Shown piece by piece: positions 17,356 to 27,413 of a DNA stretch of 64,000 nucleotides (the first letter of the stretch is position 1; each line of letters begins with the position of its first letter). The notes beneath the pieces were generated by a model that did not search any database, was not told where the DNA came from, and worked only from the letters and a program-made list of their open reading frames with translations. Source of the DNA: JAUHWL01 sp964416385 (GTDB taxonomy: Bacteria > Bacteroidota > Bacteroidia > Flavobacteriales > Schleiferiaceae); contig CAYQDW010000003.1 in NCBI GenBank assembly GCA_964416385.1, positions 21,147 to 85,146 of the forward strand, given 5' to 3'. A program made the position numbers and the translations under genes.

Positions 17356-18954
17356 CTACTCCGTTTCCGGTATCACCCATTCAACCTCCAGTTCCCAGTT
17401 GGCTCTTAATTCTATGGGATTGGGATAGTATAACACTGCCTCTGGTTGCTTGCGGTCTGAGAAGTTACCGCCATCCCATTGGCCATTGGCGTTCTCATCC
17501 CAAATAATACGTATCCCGTAGGTGCGCGGCTCAATATATCGAAGGTCTAGCACCACGCTATCTGTAAAGGCTATGCGCTTTATGGTTTGCTTTCCCCGCA
17601 GCAATTCAAAGAGTTTAGGCATAGTATCAACAGCCATAATGCGAAATTTAACTACGGCTTTTTCCTCTTCGGTAGCAATACGCGTTTTTATAGCAATGGT
17701 ATCATTTACACGTCCAAATAAATCCGTTGCAGCCTCTGGCATAATTTGCAATGTGTAGGTAGTGCCCTGTTTTTTGTCAAAATCCAAATAAATCTGCCGC
17801 GGTTTTATTTGTCTTAGATCAAACGCAACAGGCAAGCTATCTTCATAAACTGCAAAAAGTGATGGATTTAAAGCGCGAATAGGCGTGGCGCTTTCTATGA
17901 GAAATGAATCAATTGGGCTGAGTTTAGAACTGTTTTTTAAGGCTAAAGTAAATGTTGGAAGTTTTGCGTTTGAAACCAGTACCCTAACAGAATCTCGTTG
18001 TACGGTGGAATTAGAAACATTAACAAAAAGAAATCTTTGGTCTTTAGGGTAAGCCGCAGGGTTGTACCAAAAATAAAGCGAATCGCTTCCTTGTTGTTCA
18101 AAGAAGTTTTCATTGGGGATGCTATCATCTACAATTTCTGGCGCATCAATAATATTCACCTGCGTACCCGTTGCGTTTACAGAAAAGGCGAAAAGTATTT
18201 TGCCATACCCCTTTTGTACTGCATCTAGAAGCAAGGGTTGCCGCCTTGGTTCAAATAAGCGAATGGGTTGGCTTAAAGGTTCGCCTGCAATAATCTCATT
18301 TGGATAAAATCCACTTTTTTCTGTTGCGGTATCAAAAGTTAGGTTGAGGTTTTCGTCTTTAATAACCACAAGTTTAAATGTGTCTTGTGCTAAATTTTCT
18401 ATTGTAAATGCCCCTAATTTGTTAGTGATGCCATAAAAGGCGGGTCTGCTTTTAACAAGAATGCTGTCTGGTAAATGTGCCGGAAAAAGCATAGCTACTG
18501 CGCCTTCTTCTGCGTTTCCAGTAAAGGCGTCAACCACAGTGCCAGATACGCGCAAAGAATCAAGAACATCGCCAGTAGAAAATACATACTTAAAGTTGGC
18601 TTGTGTATTATTCTCGGTAATATCTTCTATTGCATTGCCAAAAGAAAAAGTATAGGTAGTGTTGGGCAATAGTTCTTCATCTAGATAAAGGTGTAGTTTC
18701 TTGCCTTTAAGTCGTTGTTCAATGCGTTTTTTTAGAGGTGGAGATGAAAAAAACTGACCAGAGAAATTCTTCAGTTGTACATATTCATCAAATGTGATAA
18801 TGATTTCTGTGGCGTTGAATTGAATGCTTTTGTTTGGCGGAGAACACATGATGATTTCTGGTGGCGTAATATCTTTTTCCCCGCCATCTGGAGCACTTTG
18901 TATGGCACAACCTGCTAAGAGTAGCCAAAACCCAATAAACCTTGCAATATTCAT
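17356..18954 (-). CDS. Surface lipoprotein with N-terminal Ig-like (SbsA/Big_5) domain
   Basis: 532 residues. A lipoprotein signal ends LLLAGC (Cys16). The domain at about 29-120 (DITPPEIIMCSPPNKSIQFN, then ITFDEYVQL and FSFGNAIEDITENN) matches the bacterial Ig-like/SbsA type that often opens Bacteroidota lipoproteins. A carboxypeptidase-regulatory-like beta sandwich follows (GTVVDAFTGNAEEGAVAML, about 138-157), and the C-terminal half is further beta sandwiches with a final IRIIWDENANGQWDGG segment. No catalytic residues are evident, so a structural or binding role in the outer membrane is likely. It is preceded by a -7-like box 4 nt upstream. Confidence 0.83.
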   Translation of the reverse strand: MNIARFIGFWLLLAGCAIQSAPDGGEKDITPPEIIMCSPPNKSIQFNATEIIITFDEYVQLKNFSGQFFSSPPLKKRIEQRLKGKKLHLYLDEELLPNTTYTFSFGNAIEDITENNTQANFKYVFSTGDVLDSLRVSGTVVDAFTGNAEEGAVAMLFPAHLPDSILVKSRPAFYGITNKLGAFTIENLAQDTFKLVVIKDENLNLTFDTATEKSGFYPNEIIAGEPLSQPIRLFEPRRQPLLLDAVQKGYGKILFAFSVNATGTQVNIIDAPEIVDDSIPNENFFEQQGSDSLYFWYNPAAYPKDQRFLFVNVSNSTVQRDSVRVLVSNAKLPTFTLALKNSSKLSPIDSFLIESATPIRALNPSLFAVYEDSLPVAFDLRQIKPRQIYLDFDKKQGTTYTLQIMPEAATDLFGRVNDTIAIKTRIATEEEKAVVKFRIMAVDTMPKLFELLRGKQTIKRIAFTDSVVLDLRYIEPRTYGIRIIWDENANGQWDGGNFSDRKQPEAVLYYPNPIELRANWELEVEWVIPETE

Positions 18955-18958
18955 GCAG

Positions 18959-18966
18959 CGAAAGTA
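18959..18966 (-). promoter_or_regulatory. -7-like promoter element of the Ig-like lipoprotein gene
   Basis: Minus strand TACTTTCG (one mismatch to TAnnTTTG), then CTGC and the ATG. Same 4-nt spacing as for dxs, the TPR gene and the ATL gene. Confidence 0.42.
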
Positions 18967-19112
18967 GCCAAAAGCTCAGGTTGTTGATGTTTCATGCATC
19001 ATCCCAACGGCTGTTCTAAATTCAACAAATTGAAAGGTTTTTCACAAATCGGGTGTTTGCAAATTAGGTTTAGAAAGCTTTCTTTTACTCCCTAAATCCT
19101 AAATGGTCTTTT

Positions 19113-22100
19113 ATGCATAAGTTATTACGTGGCACTGTCGTGTTATTATTGGTTGCTTTGAGTACAAGCAGCTACGCACAAACGTACTGTTCGGCTGGTC
19201 CGAGCTCTACTTTTGACTCTGAAATTACAAATGTTGTTTTATCAGGAGACAATTATTCTATCTCCAACCTAGCTACTTGCCCGGGTGTTGGTGGCGTTCA
19301 AAACTTCACAACAACAGATTCTGCTGACTTGAGTGTTGGTACATCCTATACACTAAATGTTACGTTTAGCACGTGTGGTGGTGTTTACACAAGCTATGGT
19401 AAAGTTTGGATAGACTGGAACCAAGACGGAGATTTTGTTGATGCCGGTGAAGATATGGGTTCTTGGGGCCCCGGAAGCCCGGCCCCGGCAGGTACATCAA
19501 CGTTTAACGCAAACTTCTCCATTACGGTACCAACCACTGCAACGTTGGGCGCAACGCGTATGCGCGTTATGCAACACGAAGGAGGGTCTCCTGCGGCAAC
19601 CACACCCTGTGCAACCTTTACATGGGGCGCGGTAGAAGATTATAAAATTGTTGTAACCAATACACCTCCACCTTGTCCGATTCCAGGTGCTGTTACATCT
19701 CTGCCTGCAGCAACCACAGCCGATATATCTTGGATTTCTACAGGTGCTGCGTTTGATATTGAGTATGGCCCTATTGGCTTTACAGTTGGTACAGGAACAT
19801 CTACAACAAGCACCACCAACACTGTTACGCTAACAGGTTTAACACCTAACTCTGGTTATGATGTATATGTTAGAAATAACTGTACTGTAGCAGGTAACGG
19901 CATTAGCGGATGGAGTGTTGTTCATACTTTCTACACTAGCTGTGTGGCTCAAAATATGCCTGTAACAGAGAATTTTACCAATTGGCCACCTAACTGTTAT
20001 ACCTTGACCAACACAGGTAGCTGGGACTGGGATCAAGATCCGGCAGGCCATGCACGTGCACGTTTCTGGAGCTTTAGCTCGGGTGCGGCCACAATGGCTT
20101 CTAATGCTATAATAATCAATCAACCTGCTCAGGTTAAATTTAAATGGGCGCACCAATACCAATCTAATTATCCTGACGACCGTGTTTTACTTCGCGTACG
20201 TCTTCAAAGTAGCGCACAGTGGGATACACTTGTAGATTTGGTAGGGCCAACATTTAACTCTCCAAATGCTGGTACAACAACGCCACCACCGGCTAACGAC
20301 TTTATTTCTGAGCTTATTTATCTCGATTCTGCCACCTATGTTGGCCAAACTGTAGTTTTTGAATTTGTTGGTATTACAGACTTTGGTCCTCATGCATATA
20401 TTGATGACTTCATTGTTGAGGCTGTTCCAGCTTGTCCGGAGCCAACGCAAATTAGCTCTTCAAATATCACAAGTTCATCAGCGCAGATTAACTGGAGTAC
20501 CGCAGGTGGCAGTTCATTTGTTATAGAATATGGTCCTGTTGGCTTTACTCAAGGTACAGGTAATTTAGATACCGTAACAACCAACTCAGCCCTGTTAACC
20601 GGCTTGGCCGCCAATTCTGACTATGACGTTTATGTGCTAAATGACTGCTCTGGCGCAGGCAACGGCTTATCTGTATGGGCTGGTCCACACACCTTTAGAA
20701 CACTATGTAACGCCTTTGCAGAAGGATACTTCGAGAATTTTGATGGATTAGCAACCACTACTAAAGAACCATGCTGGTATGACTTTAGCGTTGGAGGTGG
20801 CCATAATGTGTATGCTTACTTAACCCCTACTTGGAGTAACGTTCAGGCATATTCTTCGCCCAACGTGTATTATTGGTATAATTCTGGTGCTGCAACAAGT
20901 TATGTGGTTACACCAGAACTTATGGGCATAGACGGTGATACGTCTCAGATCAGATTTAGAATGACCAATAATTACTGGAATGCTGCCACACCAATAAATG
21001 TTTGGGTTGGTACTATGAGCGATAGAGCTGATGCCAGCACCATTGTTTGGATAGACACATTAAATCCAGCACAATACACGTGGAACGAATATACCATTCC
21101 ATTAACTAACGTGCCTACGGGTCATAAATTCGTGGTTTTTGGAAGAAACAACACACCTTCTTTTTCTGAAGTTGATATTGATGATTTCTACTTTGAAGGT
21201 ATTCCTGCTTGTCCTCCGCCATTATCAGCTACGGCAAACGCATCAAGCGCAACTAGCATTATTGTGAATTGGCCAGGAGCAACAGGTGGTATATACAATA
21301 TAGAGTATGGCCCAACAGGTTTTGTACAAGGTACTGGTCCTGTAATTTATGGCGTAACAAGTCCTGATACCATTACCGGTTTATTTGCCAATTCTTGCTA
21401 TGATATTTACATCCAGAGAGATTGTGGTACAGGTTCTATCAGCCCTTGGTTTGGGCCAATAAATGTGTGCACGCCATGTATTGCTGCAAGCATGCCATAT
21501 TCTGAAGATTTCAATAACTGGCCGCCAAGTTGTTTCCAGTTTACCAAAACAGGATCTTGGGATTGGGATCAGGATGCAGCTGGCCATGCACGCGCACGTT
21601 TCTGGAGCTTTAGCTCTGGTAAGGCAAGCATGACTTCTGGTCCGGTTAACATTACACAAAAAGCACAGGTTAAATTTAAGTGGGCACACCAGTACCAATC
21701 TTTCTATCCTGATGACAGGGTTATTTTGCTTTCACGCACATTGGGCAGCTCACAATGGGATACCCTGATAGATCTGGTTGGACCTAATTTTGATTCGCCT
21801 AATTCAGCGCCAACATCACCACCACCGGCGGCAGATTTTATTCCTGAGCTCATCTATTTAGACTCTGCAACCTATGTTGGTCAGATCGCAGAATTCCGCT
21901 TTGATGCGATTACCGATTTTGGCCCACATGCATACGTTGATGACTTTGTGGTTGAAGCGGTACCACAATGCCCTGAACCTACACAGGTAACTATTTCTGC
22001 CATTCAAGGTTTCCAAGCTACCGTAAACTGGTTAGCGGCAGGAGGTTCACAATTTGTTATTGAATATGGGCCGCAAGGTTTTGCTCAAGGTACAGGTGGT

Positions 22101-24650
22101 GGACTATTAGATACTGTTTCTGGATCACCAGCCGTGATTTCTGGCTTAATACCGGTAACATGTTATGACGTTTATGTTATGGCAATGTGTGGCCCTAATG
22201 GCACAAGTTCATGGGCTGGACCAATTAGTTTCTGTACACTGGTTTCTTGCCCAGCACCAACCAATATAAATGCTGGAGCTGTTTCAACCACATCGGCTAC
22301 AATTAGCTGGACTACAGGTAGTGCAAGTAATTGGAATTATGTTGTTGGGCCATTTGGTACAACACCCGGTACGGGCACCGTTATGCAAACCACGAGCAAC
22401 CCGCTCAACTTGACAGGTTTAACTCCGGCAACGGCATATGTATTCTGGGTTCAAGATAGTTGTGGACCTGGAGATGTAAGTACATGGTCAGGCCCCTATA
22501 ACTTCTCTACACTTTGCAACACATTTAGCCTTAATTACTCTGAAGATTTTACAACTTGGTCAGCGCCTAACCCACCAACTTGTTGGGACAACCAAGGAGG
22601 AACTAATCAGGCATTATTATACAGTGCAGGAGCAAATCAAATGGCACGATTTAATTTCTGGAGCTGGTTACCACCTGCCAATGCCGTATTAACTTCGCCT
22701 GCAATTAACATTTCTCAAAAGGCCCGCCTCAAGTTTAGTTGGGCACGCCAAGGAAGTGGTTTTTATACTGACTCATTGGTAATTCTATCTAAGCCAACTA
22801 CAGCTTCTACTTGGGATGTAGTAGCGGTTTGGAGTAATCCAGATTGCCAGTGTGGTGCTGGTACAACAACTCCGGGTACATTGGTAGATTCTATCTTGCC
22901 ACTTGATACAAATTATGTTGGGCAGGATATTCAGATTCGTTTTGTAGGTATTAGTGATTGGGGTCCAGATTTCTTCCTTGACAATGTCATCGTAGAAGTT
23001 GATCCACAGTTTGCAAGTTGCCCTGCACCGCAAGGTTTAACGGCTTCAGGCATTACTTCTACCGCTGCTAATTTAGCGTGGACGTCTACAGCTAGTAATA
23101 ACCAAATTTCTTGGGGTCAAGGTAGCTTTGCTGCATCACAAGGTACGTTGGTAACAACGGCAAACAACCCTTACCTACTCTCAGGTTTGTCAGGAAACAC
23201 CACTTATTCTTACTACGTACGGGCGATTTGTAGCGCAACAGATACGAGTGTTTGGAATGGGCCATTCTCCTTTACAACAGCATGTGCTTCATACACGCTG
23301 CCGTTTAATGATAATTTGGATGGTACATCTTGGGTTCCAGATAACATTAACTTCTCTCCAACCTCAGATAACGTTGATCAGTGCTGGACACGCACACCTG
23401 CGGGTACTTCTTACAGCTGGAGAGTACGCTCTTTAGCTACTGGTTCAACAGGTACAGGTCCTTCTAGCGATGTTTCTGGTACTGGAAATTATATCTACAC
23501 AGAGTCATCATATGGCGCTACAGGTAACCAGGCTGAGATTATTTCACCAATCATAAATATGGCTAATGCAGTTAATCCATACTTGCGGTTCTACTATCAC
23601 TTCTACGGAACACAAATTAACCGCATGTATGTTGAGGGCTATAATGGTACATCATGGACTATTTTAGACTCTATTGTTGGTCAACAACAAACCTCAGAAA
23701 CAGCCCCTTGGCAAGACACCTTAGTTTCTTTAGCCAGTTACGCTGGTACAGCAAACTTCCAGTTCCGTATGCGAGCGATTAGCGCAGGATGTTGTGCAGG
23801 TGATTTAGCGATTGATGAATTTAGTGTGTTTGATTCTAGTGCTGCGCCTTGTGCAACACCTACCAACTTTGCTGCAAGTAGCATTGCTTGTGACAATGTT
23901 GTATTAGACTGGAATTCTGCTAGCGGAACGATATTATCTGGCGTGGTATATGGCCCAGCAGGCTTTAATCCACTAACAGGTGGAACACAAATTGTGCCCG
24001 CCGTTGCGCCGCTTACCATTGGTAATTTAACAGCCTCTACGGCTTATGATGTTTATTTGATAGATAGCTGTGCAGCAGGAACAAGTGCACCGCAAGTGTT
24101 GAATATTTCAACACCTAATGCGCCTGTGCCAACCATTAGCTACAGCACAAACCAAATAAGCACTACGGCTACCAGTGCAGATGTAGAGTTTGATGCTACA
24201 GGTTCATCAAATTATACCAGTGTTCTTTGGGATTTTGGCGGTGGAAACACTAATCCTAATCCTGTTGCCACATACACGTATACCATGAACCAAACCTACT
24301 CGGTAACCCTTACCCTTACCAATGGCTGTGGTACTGTAGACAGTACGTTTGATGTAACCGTTACAGGCATAGGTATTAATGAGACTGCATTAGCAAAGTC
24401 GTTGAATATCTATCCTAATCCAACAAATGGTGCATTTACTGTACGTTTTGCACTAGAAAAGCGTGAAGCGGTTAACATAACTGTATTAGATCCTATTGGA
24501 CGTATAATAGAGCGTAAGGATTTAGGAACGGTAGAAGGTGCTACAGAAATTGCTTTTGACTTAAGTGATGAAGCAAGTGGCGTTTACATGGTACAAATCA
24601 CAACAGATTCTGGCGTGATTACCAAGCGTATTACCGTTAGAAATAAGTAA
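19113..24650 (+). CDS. Giant multidomain T9SS-secreted surface protein (GEVED, FN3, jelly-roll, PKD)
   Basis: 1845 residues. Signal peptide 1-23; GEVED domain about 73-183 (VWIDWNQDGDF, then GAVEDYKI); seven fibronectin type III domains at roughly 189-278, 442-529, 700-786, 953-1042, 1046-1134, 1303-1389 and 1580-1668, alternating with MAM-like jelly-roll modules (about 280-441, 531-698, 787-952, 1135-1301, 1390-1580); PKD domain about 1671-1751; T9SS type A sorting domain from about 1758 (LNIYPNPTNGAFTV to the basic end). The jelly-rolls end in IDDF-type motifs. Modules 280-441 and 787-952 are near duplicates. Likely an adhesin or polymer-binding surface protein; no catalytic site is seen. 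A strong terminator follows. Confidence 0.9.
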   Translation: MHKLLRGTVVLLLVALSTSSYAQTYCSAGPSSTFDSEITNVVLSGDNYSISNLATCPGVGGVQNFTTTDSADLSVGTSYTLNVTFSTCGGVYTSYGKVWIDWNQDGDFVDAGEDMGSWGPGSPAPAGTSTFNANFSITVPTTATLGATRMRVMQHEGGSPAATTPCATFTWGAVEDYKIVVTNTPPPCPIPGAVTSLPAATTADISWISTGAAFDIEYGPIGFTVGTGTSTTSTTNTVTLTGLTPNSGYDVYVRNNCTVAGNGISGWSVVHTFYTSCVAQNMPVTENFTNWPPNCYTLTNTGSWDWDQDPAGHARARFWSFSSGAATMASNAIIINQPAQVKFKWAHQYQSNYPDDRVLLRVRLQSSAQWDTLVDLVGPTFNSPNAGTTTPPPANDFISELIYLDSATYVGQTVVFEFVGITDFGPHAYIDDFIVEAVPACPEPTQISSSNITSSSAQINWSTAGGSSFVIEYGPVGFTQGTGNLDTVTTNSALLTGLAANSDYDVYVLNDCSGAGNGLSVWAGPHTFRTLCNAFAEGYFENFDGLATTTKEPCWYDFSVGGGHNVYAYLTPTWSNVQAYSSPNVYYWYNSGAATSYVVTPELMGIDGDTSQIRFRMTNNYWNAATPINVWVGTMSDRADASTIVWIDTLNPAQYTWNEYTIPLTNVPTGHKFVVFGRNNTPSFSEVDIDDFYFEGIPACPPPLSATANASSATSIIVNWPGATGGIYNIEYGPTGFVQGTGPVIYGVTSPDTITGLFANSCYDIYIQRDCGTGSISPWFGPINVCTPCIAASMPYSEDFNNWPPSCFQFTKTGSWDWDQDAAGHARARFWSFSSGKASMTSGPVNITQKAQVKFKWAHQYQSFYPDDRVILLSRTLGSSQWDTLIDLVGPNFDSPNSAPTSPPPAADFIPELIYLDSATYVGQIAEFRFDAITDFGPHAYVDDFVVEAVPQCPEPTQVTISAIQGFQATVNWLAAGGSQFVIEYGPQGFAQGTGGGLLDTVSGSPAVISGLIPVTCYDVYVMAMCGPNGTSSWAGPISFCTLVSCPAPTNINAGAVSTTSATISWTTGSASNWNYVVGPFGTTPGTGTVMQTTSNPLNLTGLTPATAYVFWVQDSCGPGDVSTWSGPYNFSTLCNTFSLNYSEDFTTWSAPNPPTCWDNQGGTNQALLYSAGANQMARFNFWSWLPPANAVLTSPAINISQKARLKFSWARQGSGFYTDSLVILSKPTTASTWDVVAVWSNPDCQCGAGTTTPGTLVDSILPLDTNYVGQDIQIRFVGISDWGPDFFLDNVIVEVDPQFASCPAPQGLTASGITSTAANLAWTSTASNNQISWGQGSFAASQGTLVTTANNPYLLSGLSGNTTYSYYVRAICSATDTSVWNGPFSFTTACASYTLPFNDNLDGTSWVPDNINFSPTSDNVDQCWTRTPAGTSYSWRVRSLATGSTGTGPSSDVSGTGNYIYTESSYGATGNQAEIISPIINMANAVNPYLRFYYHFYGTQINRMYVEGYNGTSWTILDSIVGQQQTSETAPWQDTLVSLASYAGTANFQFRMRAISAGCCAGDLAIDEFSVFDSSAAPCATPTNFAASSIACDNVVLDWNSASGTILSGVVYGPAGFNPLTGGTQIVPAVAPLTIGNLTASTAYDVYLIDSCAAGTSAPQVLNISTPNAPVPTISYSTNQISTTATSADVEFDATGSSNYTSVLWDFGGGNTNPNPVATYTYTMNQTYSVTLTLTNGCGTVDSTFDVTVTGIGINETALAKSLNIYPNPTNGAFTVRFALEKREAVNITVLDPIGRIIERKDLGTVEGATEIAFDLSDEASGVYMVQITTDSGVITKRITVRNK
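19935..20450 (+). repeat. Jelly-roll module, first copy of an intragenic duplication
   Basis: Encodes the module with SWDWDQDPAGHARARFWSFS and FKWAHQYQSNYPDDR. It aligns without visible indels to 21471-21986, exactly 1536 nt (512 codons) downstream, and both the protein and the DNA are strongly conserved. Confidence 0.85.
21471..21986 (+). repeat. Jelly-roll module, second copy of an intragenic duplication
   Basis: Counterpart of 19935-20450 (SWDWDQDAAGHARARFWSFS, FKWAHQYQSFYPDDR). A third, more diverged relative lies at about 22515-23015. Confidence 0.85.
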
Positions 24651-24672
24651 CTGAATTAATAGTTCTTTAATT

Positions 24673-24703
24673 AAACCCTTCCCGAATTCGGGAAGGGTTT
24701 TTT
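24673..24703. terminator. Bidirectional rho-independent terminator
   Basis: A perfect 28-nt palindrome (arms AAACCCTTCCCGAA and TTCGGGAAGGGTTT) flanked by A and T runs. It serves the giant FN3 gene rightward and comF leftward, whose stop codon abuts it. Confidence 0.9.
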
Positions 24704-25403
24704 ATTTCGCATAAGCAAGTGTAGCAATACTTAAACGCACATTTCCTGCTTCTAGGGCGGTAATGCCACAACTCTCTAAGGTGGCGCCGGTAGTTAAGGT
24801 GTCATCAAGAATTAATACCCGTTTGTTTGCTAAGGCCTCTGCATTTACAAGTCTAAATATCCCACTCACATTATCCCAACGTTTAATCCTGCTGAGTTTG
24901 GTTTGCGAGCGGTTGGCTGTAGTACGTTCTATAGCATCATACGCAATCATACCTCCTCCAAGAGCCCTTTGTACACCTAGCGCAATGCTATGGCACTGGT
25001 TGTACCCTCGTGCCTTTTGTTTATCGGGGTGTAATGGTACAGGTAATAAAACATCAGCACGGTAACCAGAACGCAAGAGTTCCGCCCCTAATAATTCGCC
25101 AAGATACATGCCAATATCCTCCCGATCTTGGTATTTCAGTGCGTGTAACAAACCTTGCGCAATGCCATTCTTAGTGAAATATAAAAGGCAATTAGCCGTT
25201 TCAAGAGGTAATCGTCCGGCAAAAACAGATTGAACTTCATTGTTTTGTGAATGAAAAAAAGGGTAGATGGGTAAATCTAATTGGCAGGTAATACACAACA
25301 CCTTTTCTTGATGCAACATGCTGTTATTGCAACCCGGACAACTCCTTGGATAGATGAGGTCTACAAATGCCTCTACGTATCTTTTTATGTGGGTTAAAAG
25401 CAT
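24702..25403 (-). CDS. ComF-family phosphoribosyltransferase-like protein
   Basis: 233 residues. An N-terminal zinc-finger of two CxxC pairs (Cys22/Cys25 and Cys37/Cys40) precedes a type I phosphoribosyltransferase fold with the PRPP loop VLILDDTLTTGAT at 196-208. The family includes ComFC, needed for DNA uptake in competent bacteria, and GntX-like proteins; no other competence gene is nearby, so that role is inferred from family only. Divergent from the coiled-coil gene at 25460. Confidence 0.88.
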   Translation of the reverse strand: MLLTHIKRYVEAFVDLIYPRSCPGCNNSMLHQEKVLCITCQLDLPIYPFFHSQNNEVQSVFAGRLPLETANCLLYFTKNGIAQGLLHALKYQDREDIGMYLGELLGAELLRSGYRADVLLPVPLHPDKQKARGYNQCHSIALGVQRALGGGMIAYDAIERTTANRSQTKLSRIKRWDNVSGIFRLVNAEALANKRVLILDDTLTTGATLESCGITALEAGNVRLSIATLAYAK

Positions 25404-25459
25404 ATGTAGACTTTTGAATTACTTTTACACCTTCAAATTTTCAACTAAAATTTAGAAAA

Positions 25460-26341
25460 ATGGCAGAAACAGGTCAAAATAGAGTAAAGAACATAATCAT
25501 AGCACTTTTAGTGTTGGCTGTAGTTATTGTTGGCTACTTGCTTACACGGTCTTCAGGCCAGGTTAAAGATCTTGAGGCAGAAAAGCAGAATTTAATACTT
25601 GAATTAGAGCAGATGCGTAGCGAGCTTGTTTTAGCAGAATCTGCTAACGACAGCATGGCTGTTTACATAACTGCAGAGTCTGAACGCCTCAACGCAGTTA
25701 TTTTGGAATTAAAGCAGGAAAAAGACTTTAACCAAAAGATGTATCAAGACTATAAAAGCAGAACAGCAAAGCTTAAGCGTCAAAATGATAAACTGATTGC
25801 CCAAGTTGATTCTGTAAATAAAGCTTACCAGGCATTGCAAATTGAAAAGCAAGAGGTTGAAGAAAATCTTGAAGCTGAAGAAAATAAAAACGCAGTGCTT
25901 ACAGATGAAAATCGTGGATTAAAGAAGAACGTAGCTGTTGGTAGTATGCTTCAGTTAAGCAAGCTTAGTGCGGCAGCTTATCGTGTGCGCAGTAGCGGTA
26001 AAGAAAAAGAAACCAATAGCGCAGGTAGTGTAGATAGGATTAAAGCATGTTTTACCGTTGCCAAAAACCTTCTCGCCACTAAAGGAGAACGCGTGGTTTA
26101 TTTACGCATTAGCACCCCAGATTTAAAGGTTGTTGCGGCTCAAGGTGAAGAGGAGAACACCTTCACCTTTAATGGACAGCCTTTAATGTATAGCGCAAAA
26201 CAGGCGCTATATTATGAGCAAGAAATTATTGAATCGTGTATTAATGTTGATAAGGCCTCGGGCTTTATTGCCGGAGAATACACCATTGAATTATTTACTG
26301 AGGGTTATAAATTGGGCGAGACCAAAGTAACCTTGAAGTAA
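25460..26341 (+). CDS. Membrane-anchored coiled-coil protein of unknown function
   Basis: 293 residues. One N-terminal transmembrane helix (about 11-28, IIIALLVLAVVIVGYLL) acts as a signal anchor, followed by a long coiled coil (about 35-155, rich in Glu, Lys, Gln). The C-terminal ~115 residues form a compact beta-rich domain starting near NSAGSVDRIKACFTVAKN. The likely topology is a rod projecting into the periplasm with a terminal domain. It lies before an OmpA-like lipoprotein but is separated from it by a terminator and a promoter, so it is probably its own transcript. Not recognised further. Confidence 0.75.
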   Translation: MAETGQNRVKNIIIALLVLAVVIVGYLLTRSSGQVKDLEAEKQNLILELEQMRSELVLAESANDSMAVYITAESERLNAVILELKQEKDFNQKMYQDYKSRTAKLKRQNDKLIAQVDSVNKAYQALQIEKQEVEENLEAEENKNAVLTDENRGLKKNVAVGSMLQLSKLSAAAYRVRSSGKEKETNSAGSVDRIKACFTVAKNLLATKGERVVYLRISTPDLKVVAAQGEEENTFTFNGQPLMYSAKQALYYEQEIIESCINVDKASGFIAGEYTIELFTEGYKLGETKVTLK

Positions 26342-26363
26342 GATTTCTAAAAATATTATTTTC

Positions 26364-26387
26364 AAAGGGGCGCACTAGCGCCCCTTT
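26364..26387 (+). terminator. Hairpin terminator after the coiled-coil gene
   Basis: Ten-bp stem AAAGGGGCGC/GCGCCCCTTT with a 4-nt loop. The T tail is short (TTTGTG), so efficiency is uncertain. Confidence 0.65.
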
Positions 26388-26452
26388 GTGCTATTAACAT
26401 GTACGCACCAATAACTCTGAAGTATTTCGGGCCTGTATCGCTTAATAGCGTG

Positions 26453-26460
26453 TAATTTTG
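26453..26460 (+). promoter_or_regulatory. -7 promoter element of the OmpA-like lipoprotein gene
   Basis: TAATTTTG, a perfect TAnnTTTG match, 17 nt before the ATG at 26478 and downstream of the preceding terminator. Confidence 0.5.
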
Positions 26461-26477
26461 TAACCAAACTAACACAC

Positions 26478-27413
26478 ATGAGAACTTTAACTTTTTTGCT
26501 ACTTACTGTCGTTGCTCTAACATCATGTGTAAGCAGCAAAGTGCATAAAGATTTACAGAGCCGCTTTGATTTACTTGATGCCGAAGCCACGGAGCTTCGC
26601 AAGGCAAATGGTGATTATACCATTCTTGAAAAAGAATTGAGAGATAAAATAGATCGTTTAAGCGCTGAAATGTCGCGGTTAGAATCAGATACAAGTAAGC
26701 TTGGAGAAGAATCGCGCAGGCTTTGGGAAAAATATAAAAAGTTAAATCAACAGTATGAATACGTTCTAGAGAATAATAGTTCTCTAATGTCTGCAAGCGC
26801 GAAAGAAAATAAGGAGTTAATGGACCAATTGGAGTTGCTTCAAAGTAAACTACAAGCAAAAGAAGACAGTTTATTGATTCGAGAAAAACGCGTGAACGAA
26901 CTAGAAATGGCGCTAACGCGCAAAGATAGCGCCATGCATTATGTGCGATCTAAGCTTAGCGATGCATTACTTGGTTTTGAGGGCAAGGGCCTTTCAATTT
27001 ACACCAAAAATGGTCAGGTGTATGTGAGCATGGAAAACAGCTTGTTATTTGCAAGCGGTAGCTATGCCGTAAGCAGTAGAGGGCAAGAGGCCTTGGGCAA
27101 CATTGCTGGCGTGCTTGCAGATAATCCGGAAATAAACGTTTTGGTAGAAGGCCATACCGATAATGACCCATATAGCGGTACAGGTTTAATAAAAGATAAT
27201 TGGGATCTTTCTGTGATGCGGGCCACCGCTGTAGTGCGAATTTTAACGGCATCAGCTACCTTAAACAAAACCCAAATTACGGCTGCGGGTAGGGGCGAAT
27301 ATTTGCCACTTGCGCCAAACGATACACCAGAAAACAAGGCTAAAAACCGCAGGACTGAAATAATTTTAACACCAGATTTAGGAGAAATCGCAGAACTGCT
27401 TGAAGCCAATTAA
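26478..27413 (+). CDS. OmpA-family peptidoglycan-associated lipoprotein
   Basis: 311 residues. Lipoprotein signal with Cys17 (VVALTSC), a long coiled coil (about 25-155), then an OmpA-like peptidoglycan-binding domain: NVLVEGHTDNDPYSG, the helix WDLSVMRATAVVRIL, and NRRTEIILTP at the end. It should link the outer membrane to the cell wall. A paralogue of the same layout is encoded at 49770-50627, sharing KDNWDLSV.RATAVVR. The stop codon overlaps that of the convergent glycosylase gene in the tetramer TTAA. Confidence 0.9.
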   Translation: MRTLTFLLLTVVALTSCVSSKVHKDLQSRFDLLDAEATELRKANGDYTILEKELRDKIDRLSAEMSRLESDTSKLGEESRRLWEKYKKLNQQYEYVLENNSSLMSASAKENKELMDQLELLQSKLQAKEDSLLIREKRVNELEMALTRKDSAMHYVRSKLSDALLGFEGKGLSIYTKNGQVYVSMENSLLFASGSYAVSSRGQEALGNIAGVLADNPEINVLVEGHTDNDPYSGTGLIKDNWDLSVMRATAVVRILTASATLNKTQITAAGRGEYLPLAPNDTPENKAKNRRTEIILTPDLGEIAELLEAN

